Positions 21,310 through 32,580 of a stretch of 64,000 bases of DNA are shown here, one piece after another. Position 1 is the first letter of the stretch; every line of letters begins with the position of its first letter. The stretch is taken from contig ML677335.1 in the NCBI GenBank assembly GCA_007922305.1, positions 43,722,218-43,786,217 on the forward strand, written 5' to 3'. The DNA comes from Dermatemys mawii. Lineage: Eukaryota; Chordata; Testudines; Dermatemydidae. The notes under the pieces were generated by a model. That model had not been told where the DNA came from, did no database searches, and saw only the letters and a program-made list of their open reading frames with translations. The position numbers were made by a program, and so were the translations under genes.

Positions 21310-22428
21310 TGGTTCAAATTAGTAAATGCACACAAACAGTCAGAAGGGCATTTACATTGGTTCTTTCTTGTTCTGTTAATTTCCCAGTCTCAAATGAAGT
21401 TTCCCTGAACTCACATAGACTCAGACTGAACTCAGCATCAGATGACTGCCTGACTCTGCAGACAGCAGAATGCTGAGAGATTTTAAAGCATCATTATCTT
21501 TCTGGATCTGCACTTCTCTAAGATGTAGGGAGTTTAGACCTGGGGCTAGACCCCCTCTCAGTCAGGTCCCTTTACTTTTATTCATTTACAGGATGTTTAA
21601 AAGAACAACAGACATATACAGGCAAATTATATTCTGCCTGGGAAACATGCTGTCTAATGTTAGGGTGCCAGATACCCGACAAGCTGTCAGCACATCGAAG
21701 GGCCAGGACAACATGTACTGCTCTCTGGACATGGAGGTAATGCCTGCTGTTCCAATGGAGTCAGTTAAGGCATCAAAATCAATGTCTCCACACACCCAGT
21801 GTCTCCTGGCAGTGCTGTTATGTGGACTGGACCGGGAGGGATTTGTCTTGCAATGTAGGCGGGGATTTTTAAAGGGCCTTGAGGGAGTTAGGCACACAAC
21901 TCCCTGGGCCCCTTTGAAAACCCTAGCTGCTGCCTTTTGCTGCTGTTGAACCCACTTACTTACCCACCCATGTTCGGCTCTTCCACTTTCAGATCTGAGT
22001 TCAGAAATGGAAATATGGAAGAAAATCAGAGGTACTGATAAAGGGTTTTCTACTGCCTTTCTGTTGATCATGAGAAGTACTTATCATGTTACCATTGCCT
22101 AGGAGGGTACTAGGCCAAGAGAGAGAATGGAAAATATACCAGTTTCTTGGGTTAAGCCCAGATCCCCAAAGGAATTTAGGCACCTGATGCCCAGTAGGAT
22201 CTGGGATGTTTGGATGGCATCCCTGGTGGAGTGGAGGGGGTAGTAGGAGGAGAGGAATTGTGAGATGAGGAGGTGGGGGCTGAAGAGAGCCCTGCGGAAC
22301 CGCAATGAAAAGCAGGGGTGGTGGCTGTCTCATCAAAAGAGACCCTGAAGGAGCAACCGGAGCAGTCACAGGAGAGCTAGGAGGGACAGTGTTGTGAAAG
22401 CCAGGGAGGACAGGATTTTGAGCAGGGT
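21310..22428. other. Intergenic, nothing recognised
   Basis: Ordinary intergenic DNA. The open frames on both strands show no family motif I recognise, and no repeat end is obvious. Confidence 0.4.
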
Positions 22429-23517
22429 CATAAGAACATGAGAGCGGCCATACTGTGTCAGACTCAGGGTCCATCTAGCCCCGTATCCTGTCTTCTGATA
22501 GTGGCTGGTTGCAGCTGCTTCAGAGGGAGTGAATAAAATGGGAATTTCAAGTGATCCATCCCCTGTCATCCAGTCCCAGCTTCTGGCAGTTGGAGGTTTA
22601 GGGATACCCAAAGCATGGGGTTGCGACCCCGGCCATCTTGGCAGATAGCCATCGATGGACCTAGCCTCCATGAATGTATCTAAATCTTTTTTTGAACACA
22701 GTTATATATATTTGGCCTTCACAACACCCCCCTGGCAACAACTTCCACAGGCTGACTGTGAGTTGTGTGAAGAAGTACTTCCTTGGGTTTGTTTTAAACC
22801 TGTTGCTTATTAATTTCATTGGTAACCCCACTGGTTTGTGTGTTATGTGAATGGGTAAATAACATGTCCCTATTCACTTTCTCCACACCAGGCATGATTT
22901 TATAGACAGCTATCATATCTCCTCTTAGTCATCTCTTTTCCAAGATGAACAGTCACACTCTTTTTAATCTCTCATTTTATGGCAACTGTTCCATACCCCT
23001 AATCATTTTTGTTGTTCTCTGTATTTTTCCCAGTTCTAATATATCTTTTTTTGAGATGGGGCGACTACATCTGCATGTGGTATTCAAAGTGTGGGCGTAC
23101 CATGGGTTTATATAGTGGCGTTATGATAGATAATAAAACAGGAACTATTTCTTTCCTAATGGGTCCCAGCATTCTTTTTGCTTTTTTGACTGCTGCCACA
23201 CATTGAGTGGATGTGTTCATCGAACTATCTGCAATGGCTCCAAGATCTCTTTCTTGAACGGTAACAGCTAATCTAGCCCCCCATCATATTGTATGGATAG
23301 TTGGGACTATGTTTTCCAATGAGCGATACTTTGCAATTATCAACACTGAATTTCATCTGCCATTTTGTTGCCCAGTCACCCAGCTTTGTGGGATTTCCTT
23401 TGGGACTCTTCACAGTCAGCTTTGGATTTAACTATCTGGAATAATTTTGTATCATCTGCAAACTTTGCCACCTCAGTGTTTACCCCTTTTTCCAAATCAT
23501 TTATGATGGTCCAAAGC
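22429..23517 (-). mobile_element. CR1 LINE, reverse orientation
   Basis: The left edge 'cataagaacatgagagcggc' is the complement of a CR1 3' end. The segment continues with the complement of the 3' UTR (to about 22690), the C-terminal coding part (NLWN-like sequence near 22740, [13 protein letters not shown] near 22930) and the RT FADDTKLL region (near 23450-23470). It has many stops and frameshifts, so it is an old 5'-truncated copy of the same family as 4735-5923. Confidence 0.88.
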
Positions 23518-24636
23518 AGTGGAGAGGTCCTGGAGGGTGGGGCCAAGGTACAAGCTCTGAGGGGGAGGAGATCTTTAGTGAGCTGAGTGAAAGGGTTAAT
23601 AAGCCGTGAAGGGAAGCTGTCATCCTCGAGGCAGTATCTAACTGGTCACTAAGTGGGGAGAATGTGGTGAGGAATGGGAAGGGGGTGAAAGAGACAAGTA
23701 GATAAGGAAGGGACCAAGCCTGAGTCCCCGGAAGCCAGAGCTGGAGGGAGTGGGGGCTGGAAATTCCAGTCAGAACCCACAGCCCAGCTCCGCAGCTGAG
23801 TCCATCTCAAAACCTGGGAACTTTTCCAGAATTTATACTATTCCCTTATTTCACCTCCCCCGCTTGTGAGCCGCTCCAGATTTTACACGAGACCCAGTGC
23901 ATGCTGGGAGTTTTAGTTAATGCTCCGCAGACATGGGGATGGATGGCATCTGTCCTATAAAGCTGCTATCTATTTATTTGACTGGGGTGCCTTAATGCAC
24001 TGAGGCAAAAGCCTGCAGCACTGCTGTTAGTGACTACAAATCACATGAGCCCCGATATAAATTATTGCACAAATTCCGTGCGTTTTCCTTCCAGGCTTCA
24101 GGAGGTCAGCACCCACCACTGGAGCGATGATGGGGTCGTTCAGAGGACGCTCGCCATGTCTGGCCAAGCTGTGCAGGAATAAAGAACCCAGTGCAGACAG
24201 GACTGAGTGCAGAAGGGAGTCAGAGCCCTGGGGGGACAGGCGTTTTTGTCTGTGCGTGGCGTGCCAGCCCAGTCCTCTCCAGCACTGCAGTCCTGCTTGC
24301 TCCAGGAGGGCAGTGATCTGTGCTGGTCTGTGCCAAAGGGGGCCCTTCCCCTTGCGCACTGATAACACAGGGACAGCTGGCAAAGCCTCACAGAACAGTA
24401 CAGATCTTAGCCCACCCCACAGAGGCAGTTTAGTCACTCACTCTCATACAGCGGCTGTGTTTAACATCCCTACCCCCACATAGAGGTTTTAACTACTCCT
24501 ACCTCCCCGCCCAACATACACACACACACCTCATATCAAATACAAATCTTCCCTGGCCCCCATTATTTCAGTATCCCAGCTCTCCCCGATGCTCAGGGCA
24601 CTGATTCACACACATCTCAGACAGGTGCGACAACGC
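23518..24636. other. Intergenic, nothing recognised
   Basis: GC-moderate intergenic DNA without recognised gene or repeat. 'gcatgctgggagttttagtt' near 23898 resembles the 'actcccatgat' repeat words seen at 32.4 kb. Confidence 0.35.
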
Positions 24637-24852
24637 TATTATCCCCCATTGTACAAAGGGAAAACTGAGGCCCAGATCCTCAAAGGTAGGTAGATGCCTA
24701 ATTCCTATTCACATCATGGGAGTAAGGTACCTAAATCTCTTGGAGAAGCTGGACCAGAGAGACTAAGTGCTTGTCCCAGGTCACACAGGGAGTCTGGGAG
24801 AAAGCAGGGACTCAGATCCAACTCTCCAGCTAGTACCCTAACGACTGAGCTG
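24637..24852 (-). mobile_element. MIR-type SINE fragment
   Basis: 'attatcccccattgtacaaa' and 'gaaaactgaggcccag', then 'gtcccaggtcacacaggg' and 'ctaacgactgagctgtcct' are successive complement blocks of MIR. Between them, about 24677-24745 holds an inserted or unrelated 'aggtgcctaaatc'-type repeat. Confidence 0.6.
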
Positions 24853-26614
24853 TCCTGTGTATCCTCGGTGTCTTGGTTCATTTCTCCAGTCCAGGACTGC
24901 TTTTACATACCCACCCACAAACTTAGATATTTGCACACGCACCCCGGACACCAGTTCAGGGTATTACACTCCCTCCCATAGAGGTAGGCTTTTGTACTCT
25001 CCCTCCCCTCATACTGGCATTCTGTCACTTGCCCCCATATATGGGTTCCTCTCCATACCTAGAAGGTTATTTTAAACAAGCCAAACCAAGCCCTCTATTT
25101 TCACACTCCATAAATATGGGTTTTTAATAATCTCCCACTCATTTCTGGGTTCTGGTTTTCTTTTTATTCTCCTCCCCCTTAGTGGGATTTTTTTTACAAA
25201 TTTTCTCTGTCATGTGGGGGAAGGAGGTGGGAGAATACCACCCCCACCTCAGCAGACCCTCATATTCAGGGATGATTTAAACATCCCCATATGGAGGCGA
25301 GTGAAATACACCTGTAACAAGAGGGAGAAAATGACAACCAATACAAAGTAGAATGAAAAACCCATCAGGGAGTAACAGACCTAGAACAAACACTTCCTCT
25401 CCAATCTCCCAGGTACACGGGAGTGTGACAGAGAAGGTCTCAACCTATCCAGGCTCCTAGAAGGTGTCTCTTCAATGAGGAGAAAGTGTGCCAGATGCTG
25501 GGGGAAAGGAAAGAGATGTCAGAGATGACATCACATTGTGGAGCAACCTGCCGCCAGGTCCGACACAGACAAAGGGACCCAGGACCCATACACAGTGTGT
25601 AATCTTACTCTGAGGGTGAAGGGGTCATATCTGCCTCTGACACCAGCATCACCGACTCCAAATGTTCCAAAACCCTTAGTTAGGCCTCAGAATATCATGA
25701 GATTGGCTGGAGGATCAGGTGTTTTTTAAAACAATGATAAATGTTGGTTGTTCTTTTGTTTCTTTATTTTAATTTTTTGCCTTCTAAGTCCTTGTTTATA
25801 CCTGTTTCCCTTCCCCCAACCCCTCTGACTTTTCTCTGCAATCCTGAGGGAGAGAAACTTATGAAGGAAGCTAATGAAAGCTGAGATTTTTCACTTAATC
25901 ATGTAACTCCAAGAGCTGGGGATTTAAGAAAAGCAGTGAACATTGCAAGGCTCATGCTAAAACTGCCAGTACTGTGACAGACACCGGAGAGGAGTCCGCC
26001 TTTTTCTCACTTGTATTCCTCACTGAATTGAATAATTGAAATACTTCCCCCTCTGTGCCGACTCAGCTGTTCTAGGCTGTGTATTGTGGTTCAGCCCACT
26101 CCCCAGCTCTCCCCTCTCTTGGTACACATGGGTGGCTGTGTAGTCCGGAGCATAATCTATGGGAAATGGCACTACATAGATGTCACTAAGTGCAGAATTA
26201 GGCCTGCAGAACCTTTTTTGCTGATGATGACAGAAGTGAAGGAATGAACCCAGCTTGAATCTCAGATCCTTGTCTAATCCAACTCCCCACTAACAATGTA
26301 GCTCTTGCCCCCCCCCCCCCCCGCAGTGGCTAGTCCATATAAAGTCATTTATGAGTCTGCTTTACAGCTATGGAATCCGACTGGTCAACTCAGCAAGTAA
26401 AGATGCACACTTTTAGATGCAGAGATCTTGCAGTCAGTCCCTGCTGCTGTACAAGTGATAAGCGAGTTTGCTAGACTTGTCCACTAGCACATTTGCTCTG
26501 GAGAGGCAATAATAGTGGCATTTTCATGGTAAGGTGTGTCAGTGTTTTATGTGTAATGCAGGATGATGCTCATAATACCCTGCTGGCATGTAGTTGAGAA
26601 AGCAAATGCCAGCT
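24853..26614. other. Intergenic, nothing recognised
   Basis: No gene or identifiable repeat. A 15-base C run lies at 26308-26322. Confidence 0.4.
26308..26322 (+). repeat. Poly-C run of 15
   Basis: An uninterrupted run of 15 C, a simple length-variable tract in intergenic DNA. Confidence 0.9.
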
Positions 26615-27306
26615 TGTAGTGGGGCGCTCACCCTGCTCTGGCCCTGAAGGGGTTAAAACAGCTCTGAGAAAGTGCTTCTCCTGGGGAGCCAAGAGAGTAG
26701 GCTGATTGGGGAAGCAGCCACAGCTGGGCCATGCCCCCAATTGGGTCACACCTGGCCCTGATAAAAGGGTTGCGAGCCAGGAGCTAAGTCAGTCTTCCTC
26801 CTGAGTTAGAGGGGAAGGAGCTAGTTCCCTGGGAGCTTAGGATGCAGACAACAGAGCAGGGTTGGGGAAAGGCAAGAGGAGCTGGGGAGCTCCAGCCTGG
26901 CAACTCCCCAGGCTGCAGGCCTTGTGCAAGGTCTAAATAAGACCCTGGGGCTGCAGAGGTGCAGTCTGAGGTTAGGCAGAGGCAGCTGGTCTGACCCCCT
27001 GCCAATAATGAGTGGTTTATGGACTGCAGTCTGCCCTAGTGAGCGGGGGCTGGATGATGACTGGCAGTAGCCTCTGAGGCAAGATGAGTTTAGGGGGTTG
27101 GGGTTTCCCCGGGAGGGGAGACCCAGCGTGTGGGGTTACTGCTGGGGGCAGAACCCTGAGGTAAAGAGGCACCGGGGTCTGGGAGGGACACAGGGCCTGA
27201 GGCAGGTGAGACACCTGCCACCAGGAGGCACTCTGAGGGCTGGAGAGCTAATTCTCAGGATGACCAGCAGGAGGTGCTGTGCCAGCAAGTCCTCGACATC
27301 ACCACA
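26615..27306 (+). mobile_element. Probable solo LTR
   Basis: The block starts TGTAGTGGGGCG and ends CATCACCACA, the TG...CA ends of an LTR. It carries a TATA-like 'ctgataaaaggg' at about 26757-26768 and an AATAAG signal at 26936-26941, in the order expected for U3-R-U5. Flanks are CAGCT before and CAGCA after, a 4-of-5 match to a target duplication. No gag or pol lies next to it, so it would be left from LTR-LTR recombination. I recall similar sequence as an abundant turtle LTR, but the family is not named here. Confidence 0.6.
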
Positions 27307-27974
27307 CAGCAACTCCAGTTCTCTGGGTCCTTATCCTTTTTGCTTACTACCATACCCAGGGGCTGGCTTTCCGCCCAAACTGGTTTCCATTACAACCACA
27401 CTTGAAACATGGTTCAAAATAATCAAAGTGCAAACCAAACAACCTCTGGAAGCTTCAAAGGCTCTGAAATTTGCTGCTCTCCTGGGTTCCATGGCAGCCT
27501 TTCAATTCAGCTCAAGGAATTCTTTATTAATATCGATACCAAACACAAATAGGCCAATAGGCTCCATTGCACTGAAACTATTCAGCCCAGTTCCAAGCAA
27601 AGCATGTTCTCCTTCCAAGGGAAAATGCTCAGGGCCCCAGGGCAGCAGTCACTCAGCTAGATCCTTGCAGAAGCACTCACTCTGCTGACAGTAATATAGG
27701 TTCTGCCCAGTCGCGGTTTCTCCTTTTGCAAAGGGACATGTGCAAAACAGCATGTTCAAAATTGGCTGCTACTAGCATGATTGTGGCTTTGGACTCAGAA
27801 CACCTGCAGGATCATGGGTGTCTTCAGCCGGAGAGTTGCTTTGGCTCTGAGATCAGAAAGTAAGTTGGAAGCAAAAGGCTTTAACACAATGTTAGTTTTT
27901 CTGCTGTGGCTCTGTTCGTTGGAAAGTCTAAAAAGAAACTTACACATATTGAGGAATTCAGTCTGTGTTGAAGC
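27307..27974. other. Intergenic, nothing recognised
   Basis: No gene or repeat signal that I can support. Confidence 0.4.
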
Positions 27975-28160
27975 TGTTATGTCCATATTATGGTCAGGGA
28001 AACTGAGACACAGAAACATTAGGAGACTTGCATGAACAGTGATAGAACTGAGAATAGAACCCAGAAGTTTCCGCCCCACAGCTAGATCCCAGGCCCTGAG
28101 CCAGGAATTAAACTGCTGAGTTCTGACTCCTGTGCTCCCTGCTGTAACAACTAGAGTAGA
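27975..28160 (-). mobile_element. MIR-type SINE fragment
   Basis: 'gggaaactgagacacagaaa' and 'tgatagaactgagaatagaa', then 'gagttctgactcctgtgctc', are complement blocks of a MIR core and 5' part. A second short stretch of the same type ('gagccaggaacggaacccag') lies at about 28290-28360. Confidence 0.55.
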
Positions 28161-28360
28161 ACTACAGGCTAACCACCCCAGTAGAACCAGGCCTCCAAGC
28201 TCAAATCCTCCCTGTGTTAACCATTATATACCACTCCTCTTCTGGAGCTGGGAAATCTGCTTCCTACCTTCCTCTGCTCTAGCCAGGACATCCCACAATC
28301 CTCCCCGAGCCAGGAACGGAACCCAGGAATCCCAACTGCCAGCCCTTCTGCTCTAATCTC

Positions 28361-29659
28361 TTTTCATGGAAAAACAATTCTACAGTGCAGCTGTTTTCTC
28401 TTTTTGGTATATGCCCCATCCTATGTCCACTGAAGTCATCAGAAAGTCTATCTTTGATTTCAGTGGGTGCTGTATCAGGTGCTTTGATTAGACCTCCCTT
28501 ATGGCCTGTGTCCATCATGCTATCTTGTTTTGCATTCTGGCCAAGCTCATGGGGCACGGATGGGTCAGTTCTTGAATGAGAGGCCTCCAGCAAATTCTTC
28601 TGCAAGTCAGGAAGTTGTGCTGGTGATTCGCTATCAGGCAGACCCCCCCAGCCTAGTGCTTTACTAAGCTCCTGTTGCTTTGTATCATTGCTAAACAGGC
28701 AGCCTGGACAGGCTGCCGGGTTTCCTTGGTGGATTAAATCATCCAATAAGAGTTAAATGATGTTTGTAAAGTGCTGCAGGATCCTAAAATGAAGGGTGTC
28801 ATGGAAGTGGCTTACTCTTATAGGTTGGGGGTGAGAATCCTTGACTTTTGTCTGTCCAGGAGGAACTGACTGTGCTAAGAACTCTTTGATCTCCCTGATC
28901 CAGCCATACACAGAAGTTCTCCAGTTCATTTGCAGGCATCCTCTGAGTAAAGAGGCTTCCAGACAATATGGAGGGCAGAAAGAGGCCAAGCAGGCCACTC
29001 TTACCTGTACAAATAGCAGCTGCACTCCCCAGTGCACTCCAGCCACAAACTATGTCCACAGCAGCCAACCTCTGCTTTGTGTTCTTTGCTCTCTCCACTG
29101 TCCATCAGAGAGAACCACGTTGCCAATTGGCCACAGGCTGATGGCTGGGGCCTGGTCTCAACTCGGGCCAAGGCAGAGATTCAGAGGCAACTGGGAACCA
29201 CGGTATGAAACAATGGGTCCAAGTCCAGAGGTCAGAGAGCCTGGCAGAGCTCAGCATAACCCAGGCCCCCAGCCATGCTGGGCTGAAATTAAAAACCCCC
29301 ACGTGCTACATAACAAAGGCAAGGAGAATAGCAAGCCGTCTGGGCCTGGAGGGAAGAGATGAGAGCCCAGTAGGATCCTGCAGTGCTCTGCCCAAGGCAC
29401 TCTAGCACAGAAGCAAAGGACAGGGCAACAAGATTATCAGAGAGGAGGAGGACAACAACATTGCCATCTGGAAAGACCAGGTGGTGAGAATCTGGACTTG
29501 GAGCTGCTGTGATCACAGGTCTGTTTAGGCCAGCCCAGGACCCCACTGAAGACTTCTCTATTTATAAAGCTACTAGCCCTCAAGTCCTCCATAGGGTCAT
29601 CCAGACTAAAAAGTATTTCCAGCCTTTAACCTAGCAGAGAAAAGCAAAACAAGAGCCAA
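28361..29659. other. Intergenic, nothing recognised
   Basis: A 155-codon open frame on the minus strand (28279-28746) has no recognisable domain, signal peptide or splice context and is treated as chance. Confidence 0.4.
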
Positions 29660-29922
29660 CAGCTGGAAGTTCAAGCCAGACCATTCACATTGGAAATAAG
29701 ATATAGATTTTTCCTAGTGAGGCTGATTAATCATTGGAACAAGGGAAGTAGTGGATTCACCATCTCTTGGTGCCTTCAGAGCCTTTCTGGAAGATGCTTT
29801 AGTCAAAGGCAGGTTATTGAGCTCAGTGTAGGAGTAACTGGGTGACGTTCTCTGGCCGGTGTTATACAGGATGATACTAGATGATCGAAGTGGTCCCACC
29901 TGGTCTTAAAAATCTGTGACTC
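29660..29922 (+). mobile_element. CR1 LINE 3' fragment
   Basis: The segment has the CR1 3' sequence order: 'ggctgattaatcattggaac', 'cttctggaagatgcttta'-type coding remnant, then 'gatgatactagatgatcgaa' and 'ggtcttaaaaatctgtgac'. It is a short, old copy. Confidence 0.7.
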
Positions 29923-30836
29923 AGTGTAAAATCAAGTAGAATTAAACTAATACATTTTAAAAAAATACATCTGTCAGGGCTTCCTTGTGCCATAGAAAAG
30001 AAGATCAAACTTTTCTTATTTCTTTGCAGATCTTCTTTAAGAAAAAATAGTCCCAGTTCCAGATAAGCATTTCTCATCTTGCTCAGGATTACTACCCAGG
30101 ATTACTACCATGAGCAGGTCAAAGGGCCCAGTGAGGTGGATTTTTTATTTTTTTGGCGGGGGGGAGGACTTTTTACATTAGATATTCACATCCAGCCTAA
30201 CACTGCTTAACCTAGAAGACGCCTATGGTCTACTGGAGCCCTAGTGGGCATACGACTTCACAGACACCAAGGAAGTGAAACCTGAGCAATTGAGAAGGGA
30301 CAGGAGTATGGAACTGTTTGTTTTTCTTAACAACTGTTTCACACAAAGGTCTGAATAAGCAAATTCAGGAAGTGCTGTTTTTTAATGGTTAAGAATTCCA
30401 CCCCCCTTTTAAATCAGAAACCCAGACCTGTCAAGATATGGAAATATACCAAAACAACCTTAACTCTGCCATGTAGTGATGTGATGTCATGAGGGTAAAA
30501 CTATTAAAAAGTGTTTTAAAATCAGTTTGAACTGAAGTGGGGGTCATAACTATAAGGTTATTGCATGGCACCACATAAGGCAGAGTATGGATTAACTGTG
30601 TGTTTCCATCTCTTAACATGCCTGGGTTACTTTTAAATTTAATTTTAACTCTGGATTTTCTGCTTCTGCTTATGTAATCATTGGCTTGGGGATAATTACA
30701 ACATACAGTTTGTTAAATCCTGAAGTTACTGATGTGCTAGTCTGTACCTTAACTCTATTTTAACATTTTTTAAAAATCTGGAAATATAAATGCTAAGTGT
30801 TCTTGTTCTCATAGCTTAGCGCAGATTGTTAGAGGA
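29923..30836. other. Intergenic, AT-rich, nothing recognised
   Basis: Low-complexity AT-rich DNA with a G-run near 30159-30166. No gene recognised. Confidence 0.4.
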
Positions 30837-30879
30837 GACACACACACACACACTGTGCTCTCTCTCTCTATATATATAT
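30837..30879 (+). repeat. Compound microsatellite (AC)n(TC)n(TA)n
   Basis: Three dinucleotide tracts lie end to end: AC at 30837-30853, TC at about 30858-30869, TA at about 30869-30879. Confidence 0.9.
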
Positions 30880-30898
30880 CAGAGAGCTGACTTTTGTT

Positions 30899-31034
30899 CA
30901 TTATTATTGTTAATTATGTATATTGTGGTGGTGCCTAGGAGCCCTGTTCATGAACTAGGACCCCATGGTGCTAGGTGCTGTACAAACACAGAACCTTAAA
31001 GATGGTCCATGTCCAAAGAGCTTGCAGTCTGACT
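30899..31034 (+). repeat. MIR-like SINE (copy 2)
   Basis: A longer copy of the unit at 1-92, with 'tggtggtgcctaggagccct', 'gaccccatggtgctaggtgc' and 'caaagagcttgcagtct'. The two copies together support a dispersed SINE, probably an amniote MIR relative. Confidence 0.6.
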
Positions 31035-32334
31035 AAATTCATTCTTGTTTTGCTGGTCTCTGAATCTAAAATGGAGGTTACAGTGAGTGTAACTATCTGT
31101 CTATTCTTTGTGCCTGAAGAGGATAACAATAAACATGGTATCATTTGCCAAGCTAGTAAAAAATATGAATCATCTTATTTTACTTTCCCCACTTTTCCCA
31201 TATGCAGATTTTGGTTGAGGGGAAATATTTCAGTCTCAGGTGGACTAAGGGATTGGAGAACTAATGAGCTACAAGAAGAGATTGTGGAGCTGGGTTGTGT
31301 CTTGGCCACCTGACAGCAGAGGATGAATCAGAAGACTGGGAGGTGCTGCATCTGGGAAGTCTTGCTTCATTGCAGCTTGCTGGCTGCCATTCCCATGTGG
31401 CATGCTCTCCCCTTGACCTAGCTCATCCTCTGTATCAGTAATCTCAGGCGCCTGCCCATTCTGGCTCCTCTTCTCCGCCACTTTTCCCAGATCTCGGACT
31501 TCTCTCTTTGTTGCTGCCACGTTATTTGTTGCTGACTTTGGAATTCTTTATCGCCTTTCTCCAGGCTTCCCAGAATTGGCAGGTTGGATGCCTGCTTGGC
31601 CAGCCTTTCCTTTTGTCTGTACAAAAACAAAAGAATTATGTTCTCTGAGAAAACTGTGACTTCAAGTCTTTCGCAGTGCCAAAACCTAATCGCAACACAT
31701 AGAAGTTCCCATATCAGCCCCTGCCACTGCTTTGATAGCCTGATCCTGGTCTCACAGCACCTTGACACCAGTGTAATTCAGTGGTGTTACTCCTGACTTA
31801 CAAGGTAACTGAGAATGCAGTCTGGCCCTCAGCAGCATAACTGCTGTAGAAAAGAAGATGTAAACGCAGCACAATGCTCTAGGCTCTGTCATGTCTCTCA
31901 ACCTTAATGAATAAAGGGTCAGCTGACTACCAACTACACCTGTGCAATCTTTTGGAAACCCATGAGAAGCATCTGGTGGAACCTTTCCACCCTCATTTTG
32001 TGTCTCCTCAAACCCCATAGAGATCACTCCTGTGTAACAGAAACCACAGAGTGGTTTATGTATTGGGGCCTAGGGAGTCAGGGAGTAGGACTCACATATC
32101 TGTGTATGTCTGCACCCCAGCCCAGGAAATAATTAGAGATGGCTGGAAATTGGGATTTCATCCTGCAGGAAATCTCAGTATTTCAATATTTGTTTTCATC
32201 CCAAAGCAGGATAGTAAAACTTTTTATGGACTGGAAGTTTCCTAAGTATTTCAATTTGGAAATGACAAAACATTTTCTTTCAGCTCCATTTGATGTTGAA
32301 CTGCATCTGCCTGATCTATCAGGGTGACTTATGG
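31035..32334. other. Intergenic with one palindromic repeat
   Basis: No gene recognised. A copy of the palindromic 'acaccagtgtaa' family lies at about 31733-31826. Confidence 0.4.
31733..31826. repeat. Palindromic 'acaccagtgtaa' family, copy C
   Basis: 'agcctgatcctggtctcaca', 'acaccagtgtaattcagtgg' and 'aactgagaatgcagtctggc' follow the same order as copies A and B, with both ends of the palindrome present. Confidence 0.5.
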
Positions 32335-32580
32335 GTGCTGTAGTTGTACGACAACCTCATGTCTTTTATGGGCCACACGCTCGGTCTGAAATACATTTCC
32401 CATGATGCATCAGTGTCATTAACAGCAGCGGTTTAATTAGAAGACCACAATGCATCATGGGAGATGTAGTCCTACCAAGGAGTCTAATCCATAGAAGAGA
32501 ATGGGGGAAATGAACCACGTGAGCTACAACTCCCATGAGCTGTGTGGCAGTTCAGTCAGACACAGATTAATGTCAAACTG
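32335..32580. repeat. Inverted-repeat element with 'cccatgatgcatc' arms
   Basis: 'tcccatgatgcatcag' (about 32399-32414) is mirrored by 'caatgcatcatgggagat' (about 32449-32466), and further out 'ctgtagttgtacgacaac' is loosely mirrored by 'gagctacaactcccat'. A related unit occurs near 37980-38100. Non-coding hairpin element; I recall 'ctacaactcccatgatgc' as a common turtle repeat. Confidence 0.55.

Noticed and set aside
28279..28746. A 155-codon minus-strand frame as a gene
   Set aside because: No recognised domain, no start context or splice evidence, and no conservation that can be seen from one sequence.
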